The notes under the pieces: model-generated | The model's database searches: none | Told to the model about the DNA's origin: nothing | What the model saw: the letters and a program-made list of their open reading frames with translations, nothing else | Position numbers and translations under genes: made by a program | Shown here: positions 1 to 7,631 of the stretch, piece after piece | Position numbering within the stretch: the first letter of the stretch is position 1 | How the letters are laid out: each line of letters begins with the position of its first letter | NCBI GenBank assembly: GCA_050700115.1 | Contig: JBOHGG010000017.1 | Span: forward strand, 28,454 to 92,453 | From: GCA-003244245 sp050700115 | GTDB lineage: Bacteria; Actinomycetota; Actinomycetes; Mycobacteriales; Pseudonocardiaceae | Reading direction: 5' to 3' | DNA: 64,000 nt

Positions 1-188
1 GCAGCGAGGGCGACCACGTCGCCCTCGCCAACTGCCCCTTCCACACCCTGGCGCAGGAGTACACCCAACTCGTGTGCGGAATGAACCTGCGCCTGCTCGC
101 CGGGCTCCTGGACGGCCTAGCCCCCACCGGCCTCACCGCCCACCTGGACCCCGCCCCACCCCACTGCTGCGTCCGCCTCACCCCCTAA
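1..188 (+). CDS. Transcriptional regulator, C-terminal fragment (cut by window edge)
   Basis: The reading frame is open from the window edge to a TAA at 186-188 and encodes about 61 C-terminal residues. The tail carries NCPFH, then LVCGMNLRLLAGLL and finally CCVRL. This Cys/His-rich pattern is what I know from the C-terminus of ArsR/SufR-like winged-helix regulators (COG2345 type), where the cysteines can bind a metal or Fe-S cluster. The DNA-binding part lies outside the window, so the assignment rests on the tail alone. Its stop overlaps the 3' end of the convergent macro-domain gene by 4 nt. Confidence 0.5.
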   Translation, partial: SEGDHVALANCPFHTLAQEYTQLVCGMNLRLLAGLLDGLAPTGLTAHLDPAPPHCCVRLTP

Positions 189-736
189 CCCCGCGTGTCC
201 GGCTCTCCTGCACGGTGTGTCGCGCTCTGGTGCACGGTGCGGAACGCGTCCAGGACCGTGTCGCTGAACAGCACGAACCGGGCCTCGCGCACGCTGGTCG
301 GTGAGTTCTGGACGGTGGCCAGCGCGATGCGGGCGGCGTCGGCCAGCGGCCATCCGTAGATTCCGGCGGACACCGCGGGGAAGGCGACGGTCTGCGCGCC
401 GAGCTCGTCGGCCACTCGCAGTGATTCGCGGTAGCAGGAGGCAAGGAGTTCGGAGCGGTCCTCGGATTCGGTGTGCACCGGGCCGACGGTGTGGATCACC
501 CATCGGGCCGGCAGATCACCCGCGGTGGTGGCGACCGCCTGGCCGGTGGGCAGACCGTCTCGGTAGCGGCCGGCCCGCAGTTGCCGGCATTCCGTGAGGA
601 TCACCGGCCCGCCGCGGCGGTGGATCGCGCCGTCGACGCCGCCCCCGCCGAATAGCGAACTGTTGGCGGCGTTCACCACGGCGTCGACGTGCTGGTCGGT
701 GATATCGCCCTGTACCAGGGTGATCCGCGCTGCCAT
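185..736 (-). CDS. Macro domain protein, O-acetyl-ADP-ribose deacetylase-like
   Basis: This 183-residue protein is essentially one macro domain. It shows the ligand-binding loop NAANSSLFGGGGVDGAIHR near the N-terminus, IHTVGP in the middle, and the second phosphate-binding loop AFPAVSAGIYGWP. Family members (YmdB type) hydrolyse O-acetyl-ADP-ribose or remove ADP-ribose from proteins. I chose the ATG at 736 because a GAGG Shine-Dalgarno lies just upstream on the minus strand; the frame stays open to 793 without a better signal. The gene converges on the upstream regulator fragment and is divergent from the ESX-associated operon. The substrate is not deducible. Confidence 0.85.
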   Translation of the reverse strand: MAARITLVQGDITDQHVDAVVNAANSSLFGGGGVDGAIHRRGGPVILTECRQLRAGRYRDGLPTGQAVATTAGDLPARWVIHTVGPVHTESEDRSELLASCYRESLRVADELGAQTVAFPAVSAGIYGWPLADAARIALATVQNSPTSVREARFVLFSDTVLDAFRTVHQSATHRAGEPDTRG

Positions 737-810
737 AACCTCAATGTAGTCACCGGCTCGTGTGGCAGACTCCTTGCCTCGTGTGCACGCCATGTCTCTA
801 GGGGAACACG

Positions 811-1233
811 ATGAGTAGCGAGAACCAGTGGTTCAGCGCCGCCAGCGATACTGGCAACGTGCTGGACGGCACGGCGCTGGGCGCTCCGCTCGGTGGCAGC
901 GGCGCGACGCAGGGCTTCTCGGTCGACTACGAGCGCGCCCCACAGGCCATCGCCGACCTCGAGGCCGCCGCGGAGTTCTTCAGGGACCGGGCGAGGAAGG
1001 TGCAGCTCCTGGCGGACATCCGTCCTCCCGGTATTGACGGGGTCAGCGTCAACGCGGCTGCCCAGATCGGCCGATGGGCGTCGGATAGCGGTGTCAACAA
1101 CTTGTACGCGACCCTTCTTGCGGGCGCAAAGCAACTCGACGACCTGTCGCATAAGTTGCGGGAAGACATGAAAACCTACCTGCAGGTCGACGAGCTGAAC
1201 ATCCCGAAGGCCAGCCCCGGGCTGCCCCTATGA
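811..1233 (+). CDS. PE-like / ESX-associated small helical protein
   Basis: The 140-residue protein is predicted to be mostly helical with no signal peptide or membrane segment. Its core (FSVDYERAPQAIADLEAAAEFF, then PPGIDGVSVNAA, then a long helix ending in EDMKTYL) resembles PE-domain proteins that pair with PPE partners for type VII secretion. The ATG at 811 follows an AGGGGA ribosome-binding site. It is the first gene of a four-gene run: the next gene overlaps by 4 nt, followed by PPE-like and EspG-like genes. The context supports a PE role more strongly than sequence does, so a generic WXG100-like protein remains possible. Confidence 0.6.
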   Translation: MSSENQWFSAASDTGNVLDGTALGAPLGGSGATQGFSVDYERAPQAIADLEAAAEFFRDRARKVQLLADIRPPGIDGVSVNAAAQIGRWASDSGVNNLYATLLAGAKQLDDLSHKLREDMKTYLQVDELNIPKASPGLPL

Positions 1234-1823
1234 GGATTAGATTCGCCGCTAGCATGATCGCCGTCGGATCGGTGATCATGCTAGCGGGTTGTGGCAGCGG
1301 CACGGACGCGGCACCGGAGCCCGTCCGAGCGAGCCCTACGGAGGCGGCCAGCCCGATCCCTCCAGTCAAGAATCCGCGCGATGTCGCGGCTCTGGCCCGT
1401 CGGCCGTGCGAGTTGCTGACCTCGCAGCAGGCGGCCGGGTTCGGGCTAGACCTTCCACCGAAACAACTGGACGGTGTTCTCGGCAACTTGGACTGCAAGT
1501 GGACGAGTACCGCGGGAGACCGGCGAATATTTCGAACGGTCTATATCGGCACGTTCACTAACAATCTAACCTTAGAGGCCGTTTACGACAGGAGGCAAGG
1601 GCTTCCGTTCTTCGAGCTTATCGAGATCGCTGGCTATCCCGCGATCGTCACGAGACCCAAAGCAGACCTTCCGCACTGTGATATGGACGTTAAAACGGCG
1701 GAGCGTCAGAGCGTCTCGGTGAGCTACGACTCAGACACATTTAAGAACAATCCGCAGCAAGCGTGTGAAGTGGGCAAGCAGGTGGCCGCGGCGGTGCTGA
1801 TGAATCTGCCGCCGAAGAGTTGA
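1230..1823 (+). CDS. DUF3558-type lipoprotein
   Basis: This is a 197-residue exported lipoprotein. The N-terminus has a short basic stretch, a hydrophobic core and a lipobox MLAGC with Cys at residue 21, followed by a Pro/Ala/Thr-rich linker. The mature part starts at PCELLTSQQAAGFGL and contains a conserved Cys in LDCKW, the pattern I associate with DUF3558 proteins common in Pseudonocardiaceae and mycobacteria. Start and upstream stop overlap as ATGA, indicating translational coupling. Function is unknown; its place between PE-like and PPE-like genes suggests an envelope role linked to the ESX substrate pair (inference). Confidence 0.75.
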   Translation: MRIRFAASMIAVGSVIMLAGCGSGTDAAPEPVRASPTEAASPIPPVKNPRDVAALARRPCELLTSQQAAGFGLDLPPKQLDGVLGNLDCKWTSTAGDRRIFRTVYIGTFTNNLTLEAVYDRRQGLPFFELIEIAGYPAIVTRPKADLPHCDMDVKTAERQSVSVSYDSDTFKNNPQQACEVGKQVAAAVLMNLPPKS

Positions 1824-1832
1824 GGGGACGCA

Positions 1833-3086
1833 GTGGTGGGGACGAACTTCAACTACGACGACACCGACCATCAGATTATCTTCGACCGTATCAATGGCGG
1901 GGTCGGCTCGGATTCACTGCAGGAGGTCAGCCGGGCGTGGCAGCGGTTGGGCGACGACGTCGGAGTGACCGGCAAGTCGTACGTGCAGAGCGCGATCCGC
2001 GGCATCTTCGCCTCCCGTGAGGGTGCGGCGGCGGAGTCGGCCGCTGCGGTCACCGGCGCCATGCTGCCGTGGCTCGATGACGTAGTGCTGATCGCGATCG
2101 CCGCAGCGCAGCGGACGCAGGGCCAGGCCGACTACTGGGTCACGGCCAAGCACAACGTCCCGCCGGTCCCGCCGGCGCCGGTGTCAGCCGGTTTCTTCGG
2201 TGATCCCAGCGAATGGTTCGCCCAGAAGATGGACTGGTTTCCGGGGCTGACCACCGAGGAGGAGAAGGCGCAGCTGCGCCAACAGGACGCCGCGGAGCAG
2301 GCCCGGCAGGCGATGCGGGTGTATCAGTCCAGCTCCAACGGCAACATCGACCCCGCACCGGCCTTCACCGCGCCGCAGGCGCTGGACGCCAGCATCGGGG
2401 CGCTACCGCCGACTGACGCGAGAGTCGACGGCGCCGCTGCGCCGGCGGCGGTAGGTGGCGGCGGCGCCGGCCACTACCCGGCGGCGAACCCACCAGCGGC
2501 GAACCCACCAGCAACGCACCAACCGGTGACCCACCAGCCCGCAGCCCATCCGATGGCCGCTTACCAGCCGGTGGCTACGGCGTCACAGGTCGCTCAGGGC
2601 GGGCCCGCCGCACTGGACAGCGTCGCGCCGGGATCCGGCCGGTGGGCCGGCAACCCGACACCGGGACAGAGCATGACCCCCAGCCCGCTGCCGGTCGGCA
2701 CCGGGTTCGGCGACGGCACGGCCGGACGTGGCTCGGCGGGGCCAGCGCCCGGGCGAAGTGGGATGGCGGGAACCCGGAGCGCAGGTGGCGGGGCAAGCCA
2801 CCCCAGGTTCGGGCCGCGGCCCAGCGTCGGCGCTGCTCAGTTCGGTCCCCAGCCCGGCGTCAGCGCACACTCCCCCACCGAGGGGATGACCCGCAGCGGC
2901 GCCGCCCCAGGTGGTGTGACGCGCGGCGCCGGGTATGGGGAGCCACTCGTCGCGGGCGCCGGCCAGCGGGGCGAGCAGGACCGCGAGCACCGCAGCAAGT
3001 ACCTCGTCCACGACGATTCGAACGCGATCGTCGGTGACCTGCCGCCTACGGCGCCGCCGGTGATCGGCGAGGATCCGGCCTACTGA
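1833..3086 (+). CDS. PPE-like ESX substrate with Pro/Gly-rich tail
   Basis: The 417-residue protein has a helical N-terminal region of about 180 residues, including SRAWQRLGDDVG, that resembles the PPE/WXG helical hairpin. A long low-complexity tail follows, rich in Pro, Ala and Gly. Between about residues 205 and 250 it carries short tandem repeats of the type AANPP and THQP. The GTG at 1833 (or the in-frame GTG at 1836) follows a GAGGGG site. The neighbours are a PE-like gene upstream and an EspG-like chaperone gene 10 bp downstream, the arrangement expected for an ESX-secreted PE/PPE pair. The tail differs from mycobacterial PPE tails and may be surface-exposed. Confidence 0.6.
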   Translation: MVGTNFNYDDTDHQIIFDRINGGVGSDSLQEVSRAWQRLGDDVGVTGKSYVQSAIRGIFASREGAAAESAAAVTGAMLPWLDDVVLIAIAAAQRTQGQADYWVTAKHNVPPVPPAPVSAGFFGDPSEWFAQKMDWFPGLTTEEEKAQLRQQDAAEQARQAMRVYQSSSNGNIDPAPAFTAPQALDASIGALPPTDARVDGAAAPAAVGGGGAGHYPAANPPAANPPATHQPVTHQPAAHPMAAYQPVATASQVAQGGPAALDSVAPGSGRWAGNPTPGQSMTPSPLPVGTGFGDGTAGRGSAGPAPGRSGMAGTRSAGGGASHPRFGPRPSVGAAQFGPQPGVSAHSPTEGMTRSGAAPGGVTRGAGYGEPLVAGAGQRGEQDREHRSKYLVHDDSNAIVGDLPPTAPPVIGEDPAY

Positions 3087-3096
3087 GGGGCATCAC

Positions 3097-3888
3097 TTGC
3101 GCGGCATCACGGTTGAGCTGACCCATGACGAGTACCGCACGGCCTGGCACGCCCTGGGCCTGGGCACCCGGCACTGGAACCTGGATCTGCCTGGACTCCC
3201 AGAGCTGACCGAACAGGAGCGGCGGGCGCAGGCCGGACGCACGCTCGACGGTTTGCGGGCTCGTGGGCTGGCTGATCACCGAAGCCTGGTGCCGGCGCTG
3301 GAGGATCCGCTGCGCCTGCTGGCCGCCCCGGTGCGTGAGATCAACGGATGGGTGCAGACCGGGGTCGCTCAGGTGCGGTTGCTGGCCGGATCACGGGGTG
3401 AGTGGGGAGTGCTGGCGATGCTCGACGAGCATCGACTGGTAGTGCGCACCGGCCCAGCCGGTGAGCTGTGTACCGCGGTCGCCCGGCAGCTGCCGGATCG
3501 CCCGGCCGGCCCGGGATCGTCGGTGTCGGTGCCGTCGGCGCTGCTGGCGCAACCGGCAGCAGACGGGCAGCGCGGGCTCATCGGCGAGCAACTGGAGAAC
3601 CGGCTGATCTGCGGCGGTGTCAACCCCGCCGACGCGCGGGCCTTCGTGGCCATGGTGCATGGACCCAAAGCCGGCGGCGGGAAGTTCGGTGTTGCCTGCC
3701 GCGACCGCGACGGACGGCGGACCCCAGCCGGCGCCGCACTGGTCTACCTCGCCACCGACCGTGGCGGGTACACGCTGCAGCCGGTGCGCGGGGCGGGCTG
3801 CTCGGAGTGGACCACCCTGGCCCCCTCGACCCTCGCCCAGGTCGCGCAGCGCATCGGCCAGCTGCTGGACAGCGTCCGCACCGGCTAA
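3097..3888 (+). CDS. EspG-family ESX secretion-associated chaperone
   Basis: This 263-residue soluble protein has the family layout: an N-terminal strand-rich part beginning ITVELTHDEYRTAWHALGLG, a central GEWGVLAMLDEHRLVV region, and a C-terminal part with TLAPSTLAQVAQRIGQLLDSV. EspG proteins bind the helical tip of PPE partners in the cytosol and keep them soluble until type VII export. The gene directly follows the PPE-like gene, supporting that role. The start codon is TTG at 3097 next to GAGGGGCATCAC; the family match is by overall pattern, since EspG diverges strongly outside mycobacteria. Confidence 0.75.
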   Translation: MRGITVELTHDEYRTAWHALGLGTRHWNLDLPGLPELTEQERRAQAGRTLDGLRARGLADHRSLVPALEDPLRLLAAPVREINGWVQTGVAQVRLLAGSRGEWGVLAMLDEHRLVVRTGPAGELCTAVARQLPDRPAGPGSSVSVPSALLAQPAADGQRGLIGEQLENRLICGGVNPADARAFVAMVHGPKAGGGKFGVACRDRDGRRTPAGAALVYLATDRGGYTLQPVRGAGCSEWTTLAPSTLAQVAQRIGQLLDSVRTG

Positions 3889-4131
3889 GATCCGCGCTTG
3901 CGTCATCCGGGATTCGACCTCCGCGGCGCACAGCCGAGTATCCCAGCGGCGCTGCCATGGCATGAATCATCGCAACCGGCACCTACAATTGCGGGCGCCA
4001 AGAATGATGGGAACAACGGGCGATCGTGGAACGGTGAACGGAAACGGGAAAGCGATGGACGGTCGAGTGACGCGCCGAGGCCGCGTACGCCCTACCCCGA
4101 TTTCGCCGCAGGGCTGGTAGCGTCGATCGAT
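3889..4131. other. Intergenic stretch after the ESX-associated operon
   Basis: About 240 bases between the EspG-like gene and the PEBP gene. I see no conserved reading frame, RNA gene or convincing hairpin. It presumably holds the end of the ESX-associated transcript and the promoter of the next gene. Confidence 0.4.
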
Positions 4132-4587
4132 ATGGCGCTCACACTCACCAGCCCAGCCTTCGCCGACAACGCGTTCGTCCCCGTCCAGTACACCTGTGAC
4201 GGCGACAACGTGTCGCCCCCGCTGGCGTGGTCGGATGTCCCGGAGGGCACCGCCGAGCTGGTCCTGCTCTTCGAGGATCCTGATGCGCCGGGAGGCACCC
4301 AGGTGTACTGGGTCCTCTTCGGCCTCGACCCGGCCGGTGGCGGGCTGGAGGAGGGGAAGGTGCCCGCGGGAGCCGTCAGCGGCAAGAACGACTACGGCCG
4401 CACGGACTGGGCCGGACCTTGCCCCCCGATCGGCAGGGCCCACCGTTTCATCTTCACGCTGCTCGCCCTGTCGGAGCCCAGCGGCCTGGCCGAGGGTGCC
4501 AGCCCTCGCAACGACCTGCCTCATGCCCTCTCAGGCAAGGTGCTGGCCCAGGCCCAGCTCACCGGCAAGTACGCCCGCCAGCGCTGA
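4132..4587 (+). CDS. YbhB/YbcL family (PEBP-like) protein
   Basis: The 151-residue cytosolic protein belongs to the phosphatidylethanolamine-binding protein-like family. It begins LTLTSPAFADNAFVPVQYTCDGDNVSPPLAWSDVP, carries the ligand-pocket motif DPDAPGG, then YWVLFGL, and the second pocket element GRAHRFIFTLLAL. Length fits bacterial members (about 150-160 residues). The ATG at 4132 gives the canonical N-terminus; the frame is open further upstream, but that extension has no family similarity. The role of bacterial PEBP proteins is poorly defined, and the gene stands alone between unrelated units. Confidence 0.9.
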   Translation: MALTLTSPAFADNAFVPVQYTCDGDNVSPPLAWSDVPEGTAELVLLFEDPDAPGGTQVYWVLFGLDPAGGGLEEGKVPAGAVSGKNDYGRTDWAGPCPPIGRAHRFIFTLLALSEPSGLAEGASPRNDLPHALSGKVLAQAQLTGKYARQR

Positions 4588-4651
4588 GCCAGCCCCTCAT
4601 TGGTTCCTCGGCTGTCGGAGACGGGACCTCTGACCAGCGGTAACGCCAGCC

Positions 4652-5284
4652 TCACGCAATGCGCTGGATCCGGGAGGCGCAGCGGTCGTGATCGCCAAGC
4701 TCCGGCCCCAGCCCGTGTTCGTGGAGGCTGCCTCGCAGCTGACGTAGGGCCCGCGCCCGGGTAGGTCCGACCGCGCCGAGCGGGATCCCGGCGGCACGGG
4801 CGACCTCGGCGTAGGGCCGGGGGTTGTCAGTGAACAATGCCCGCAGCAGGATCCTCTGCCGGGGCGGCAACTCGCCGACGAGCTTCCACAACCTCCGCGC
4901 GGTGTCGGCGCCGATGACGCACTGCTCGGGACCAGCCGAGGGGTCGGCGACAATTTCTGGCGCCACGTCAATAAGATCCTGGGCGGGTTTGGCTTGACGC
5001 AGGATGTGCAGGCATTCACGGCGGGCGGTAGTAACCAGCCATCCGCCGAGCCGCTCGGGGAGTTGCACCTGGTGGGCGTTTTCGCCCAGTCGCAGCCAGG
5101 TCATCTGCACCGCGTCGAGCGCGTCGGCATCCTGTAGCCGAAATGACCGCACCGTCGCGGACACGAATTTGCCGTACCGGCGCAGGATTTCGTCCCAGGC
5201 CGCCGGGTCCCGCTCGCCGAGTCGCAGCAACAGATCTGCGACGTTCGGCGTGGCGTGCCTGCCCAAGCACTCAGTCGTCGTCAT
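4652..5284 (-). CDS. ECF-type RNA polymerase sigma factor
   Basis: This 210-residue protein has the two-domain layout of a group IV sigma factor. Region 2 spans about residues 27-100 (EILRRYGKFVSATVRSF, then VQMTWLRL and GGWLVTTARREC). Region 4 spans about 138-195 (LPPRQRILLRALF, then YAEVARAAGIPLGAVGPTRARAL). The gene begins inside the 3' end of a small membrane protein gene (14-nt overlap), so the two are probably co-transcribed. No classical anti-sigma factor with a zinc-binding HxxxCxxC motif is adjacent, and the controlling signal is unknown. Confidence 0.85.
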   Translation of the reverse strand: MTTTECLGRHATPNVADLLLRLGERDPAAWDEILRRYGKFVSATVRSFRLQDADALDAVQMTWLRLGENAHQVQLPERLGGWLVTTARRECLHILRQAKPAQDLIDVAPEIVADPSAGPEQCVIGADTARRLWKLVGELPPRQRILLRALFTDNPRPYAEVARAAGIPLGAVGPTRARALRQLRGSLHEHGLGPELGDHDRCASRIQRIA

Positions 5285-5528
5285 CCGGTCGTTCCTCTAC
5301 CAGCGTCGGTGCGAAGTACCAGTCCCGTTCGGACAGTGGACTCGCGCAGCGCGGACACGTGCCCCGCAGCCGGCGGGCGGTGCGAACCGCCGACCACTCC
5401 TCGTTCAGCCTGCGGCGCTCCTCGGCTTGCCGCCGAAGCTTCCGCTGGACAGCCTGGATGGTCCAGGACCATCCGAGCAGCAGCCCGAGGCAGACCAGCA
5501 GGACCGCGCCCAGCACCTGGATGGTCAC
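5271..5528 (-). CDS. Small membrane protein with CPRC motif
   Basis: An 85-residue protein with one N-terminal transmembrane segment (VLGAVLLVCLGLLLGWSW), a basic coiled-coil-like helix (VQRKLRRQAEERRRLNEEW) and a C-terminal CPRC motif. One CxxC is not enough for a zinc ribbon unless it dimerises. The downstream sigma factor gene starts within its last codons. This suggests a membrane-anchored partner or regulator of the sigma factor, but I recognise no anti-sigma family, so that is inference. The short length and Asp-rich end are clear. Confidence 0.6.
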   Translation of the reverse strand: MTIQVLGAVLLVCLGLLLGWSWTIQAVQRKLRRQAEERRRLNEEWSAVRTARRLRGTCPRCASPLSERDWYFAPTLVEERPDDDD

Positions 5529-5815
5529 CGTGCTCGGCGGTGTGTTCCACCACGACGTTTCGCTGCCCGTCTACGGCTCATCGGCTGCGCTTCGGGGGAG
5601 CGTGTCGCGCTCCGGTGAGATGTTGCCATGATCGTCGCCGCCCCTTTCCTCATCTGGGTGCGGCACTGCGAACCGGGGCGCCCGGATCGCGAGCCTATGC
5701 ATAACACGATATACCCTCTACCGTACTCTATCAAGGGAACGCCGAGGATGCCGTCCCGGTCTTCCACCGGTCCGGCCTCAGTTGACTTCGGGCAAGCCCT
5801 CACTAGACTTCAGCT
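5529..5815. other. Intergenic region with AT-rich core upstream of padR
   Basis: About 290 bases between divergent genes. Most is ordinary high-GC DNA, but 5696-5740 is AT-rich with several TAT/ATA steps and is the likely location of promoter and PadR operator sequences. I see no clear dyad matching a known PadR operator. A small open frame here has no family features and is not reported as a gene. Confidence 0.4.
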
Positions 5816-6172
5816 ATGGCTCCCAGGATGACGACAACCGTCCGGCTGGTTCTGGAGGCCCTCCTGCAGGTCTGGGATGACGACCCCACCGCGGCTCTCT
5901 ACGGGTTGGAGATCACCGCGCGCACCGGCCTGCTGCCGGGGACTACTTACCCGATCCTGCAACGACTTCTGGAACACGGCTGGTTGATCGACGAGTGGGA
6001 AGATCTAGATCCGCGTGAGGCGGCCCGGCCGCGGCGCCGTTATTACCGACTCACCGAGGATGGCGAATCGGCGGCTCGCAAGGCCCTCCAGGATGCGTCG
6101 GCGCGTTCAGGCGCGAGAAGCCTTGGCCGGGCCCGTGGGCTCGGCGCGGCTGCCCGGAATGGGACCGCCTAG
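5816..6172 (+). CDS. PadR-family transcriptional regulator
   Basis: The 118-residue protein is a PadR-type winged helix. It contains VLEALLQVWDDDPTAALYGLEITARTGLLPGTTYPILQRL (recognition helix GLLPGTTYPILQRLL), followed by the wing RRRYYRLTEDGESAARKAL. It lacks the long C-terminal dimerisation helix of PadR subfamily 1, matching the short PadR-s2 class. The downstream genes, a 17-codon frame and a membrane protein, follow within 100 bp on the same strand. PadR proteins often repress an adjacent membrane protein or transporter operon, so this pair is probably a regulator and its target (inference). Confidence 0.85.
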   Translation: MAPRMTTTVRLVLEALLQVWDDDPTAALYGLEITARTGLLPGTTYPILQRLLEHGWLIDEWEDLDPREAARPRRRYYRLTEDGESAARKALQDASARSGARSLGRARGLGAAARNGTA

Positions 6173-6208
6173 TTGGCGGACGCCAGCCCTACTGAAGGGA
6201 AGGAAGCA

Positions 6209-6262
6209 ATGAACAAGGTCAACTGGCGCCCCTGGCCGATCGTCTCGGATCCCGGCGGGTGA
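6209..6262 (+). CDS. Possible 17-residue leader peptide
   Basis: A minimal frame of 17 codons starts at an ATG preceded by a good GGAAGGAAG ribosome-binding site and ends 6 bp before the next gene. The product contains WRPWP and ends DPGG. It may be a translated leader coupling to the membrane protein gene, or a spurious frame with a fortuitous Shine-Dalgarno. Only the strong ribosome-binding site and tight spacing support it. Confidence 0.3.
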   Translation: MNKVNWRPWPIVSDPGG

Positions 6263-6268
6263 GCAAGG

Positions 6269-6721
6269 ATGCGGCGCGACCGGTGGGCGAAGGTCGCAAA
6301 GATCTGTGGCTATGCCTTGGGTGTAGGCAACCCCGCACTGCTGGTTCTCGGTGAGCCCACGGCGCTGACCCTAGGCCTGGCAGTTGTGCTGGCTCCGTTC
6401 ACGCTCGCCTTGGTTTTGCAGCTGACGGCCTTCCTCGCGTGCAATTTTGTCAGCCTTGCGCTAGGCGATCCTCGAGAGCGGGCCGAACTACTGGTCTGTG
6501 CGGTCAGCGGGTTGCAGCCGCCCAGCGCGGGTGAGGAGTACCGGGAGGCCATGCTTGCCGAGATCAGTGCCGCCCCGCCCCACCAGGTAAGGGCGATCAG
6601 AATCAACCTGATGCACACCGCCGCCAGAACCATCCTGGCGGCGTGGGCCCACGTCCCGAGGCGGCTGTGGAAGCGGGCCCGGCCGCAGAAGGTATTCCGG
6701 GCGCAGCGCCCCACCATCTAG
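6269..6721 (+). CDS. Membrane protein of unknown function (PadR-associated)
   Basis: The 150-residue protein has a basic N-terminus (MRRDRWAKVAKICGYAL) and two closely spaced hydrophobic segments (GNPALLVLGEPTALTLGLAVVLAPFTLALVLQ and LTAFLACNFVSLAL). A cytosolic amphipathic region and a basic tail (RRLWKRARPQKVFRAQR) follow. I recognise no family. The gene lies downstream of padR in the same direction, a common arrangement for PadR-controlled membrane proteins. The start at 6269 is the first ATG after the preceding short frame. Confidence 0.6.
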   Translation: MRRDRWAKVAKICGYALGVGNPALLVLGEPTALTLGLAVVLAPFTLALVLQLTAFLACNFVSLALGDPRERAELLVCAVSGLQPPSAGEEYREAMLAEISAAPPHQVRAIRINLMHTAARTILAAWAHVPRRLWKRARPQKVFRAQRPTI

Positions 6722-6738
6722 AAGCGAGCCTCCTGAGG

Positions 6739-7320
6739 TCACTCCCGCATCTCGCGCGGAAGGGTGAGGTTTCGGCCATCCACGGGGTGAAAGACCTGAA
6801 TGCGGTCCGGGTCGAACCAGACCTCGAGTTTCTCCCGCTCGGCCGCAGCCGACGCGACGGACAGTCGGGTGATCAGCTGGCTGACGCCGGGCACGTTGGC
6901 GGTGCCTGCGTCGGCGGCCAGTTCATCAAGCTCGGCCGCGCTGGCCTGCTCGCCTTCCAGCGAGAAGTGGGCATACTTGTCCGAGCCCGTTGATTCCAGC
7001 ACCTCGACCTGCGCAGCAAACGTCACGCCGTGCTCCCTGGCCCCGGGCTCCACCAGTGCGGCATCCTCGAAGTGCTCCGGCCGCACACCCATGATGACCT
7101 CGCGGGGCGCGTCCGCCGCTGCCAGCGTGCGACGCATCCGATCGGGTATCCGAAGCTCGCCCAATGCGCACCATAACGCCCTGTCCGCCAGGCTCGCGGG
7201 CAGAAAGTTCATCGCCGGAGAGCCGATAAAGCCGGCCACGAACAAGTTCACCGGGTGCTCATAGAGAAACTGTGGGGCGCCGACCTGCTGCACCACACCA
7301 CGATGCATCACTCGATCGCC
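6739..7320 (-). pseudogene. Sugar ABC transporter ATP-binding protein (SugC/UgpC type), C-terminal remnant
   Basis: Only the C-terminal half of a carbohydrate ABC ATPase remains. The recognisable part starts at GDRVMHRGVVQQVGAPQFLYEHP, just after where the H-loop region would be, and runs through FVAGFIGSPAMNFLPA into the regulatory OB-fold (VIMGVRPEHFEDA and EVLESTGSDKYAHF). Walker A, signature and Walker B are all missing, so no ATPase can be made. The remnant abuts the truncated permease gene near 7308-7320 in another frame, showing that a single deletion removed the rest of the permease, a second permease and the ATPase N-terminus. Confidence 0.8.
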
Positions 7321-7631
7321 ACCGAGACCATTGTGATGATCAAGGTGACGGTGAACGCCTGCCACCAGTAGCCAGAACTCAGCACCGCGCCGTAATTGGC
7401 CAGCCCGACGAAGCCGCGTTGGTCGGGGAATCGCAGGTCGAATCGCTCCAGCGAGAGATAGAGGGCGTAGCCGATCGGGTAACCGGTCACCGCCAGGATC
7501 ACCAGCACCGCTGGCGCGCAGAGCAGCGCCGCCAGCCGACGCTCTGACCGGGTTCCCTCGGAGATAGGCGCTCGCCAGCGCTTTCTCACCAGCGCGACGG
7601 TGCTGACACCCGGCTGCGCGGGCAGCGTCAT
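7308..7631 (-). pseudogene. Trehalose/sugar ABC permease (SugA/ThuF type), N-terminal stump
   Basis: This frame encodes 107 residues, about a third of a normal ~300-residue MalF-type permease. It covers the cytoplasmic N-terminus, the first transmembrane segment (LAALLCAPAVLVILAVTGYPIGYALYLSL), the conserved FVGLANY loop and the start of TM2 (WWQAFTVTLIITMVSVAIE), then stops. The EAA loop that contacts the ATPase is absent. The ATG at 7631 overlaps the stop of the binding-protein gene by 4 nt, the normal lpqY-sugA coupling. The loss results from the deletion described for the adjoining ATPase remnant. Confidence 0.8.

Noticed and set aside
2465..2560. Possible short tandem repeat array resembling CRISPR
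   Set aside because: The repetition is codon-level AANPP/THQP repeats within the PPE-like protein, with no repeat-spacer structure.
5628..5831. Small plus-strand frame upstream of padR
   Set aside because: No domain, membrane segment or conserved pattern, and it overlaps the padR start and likely promoter.
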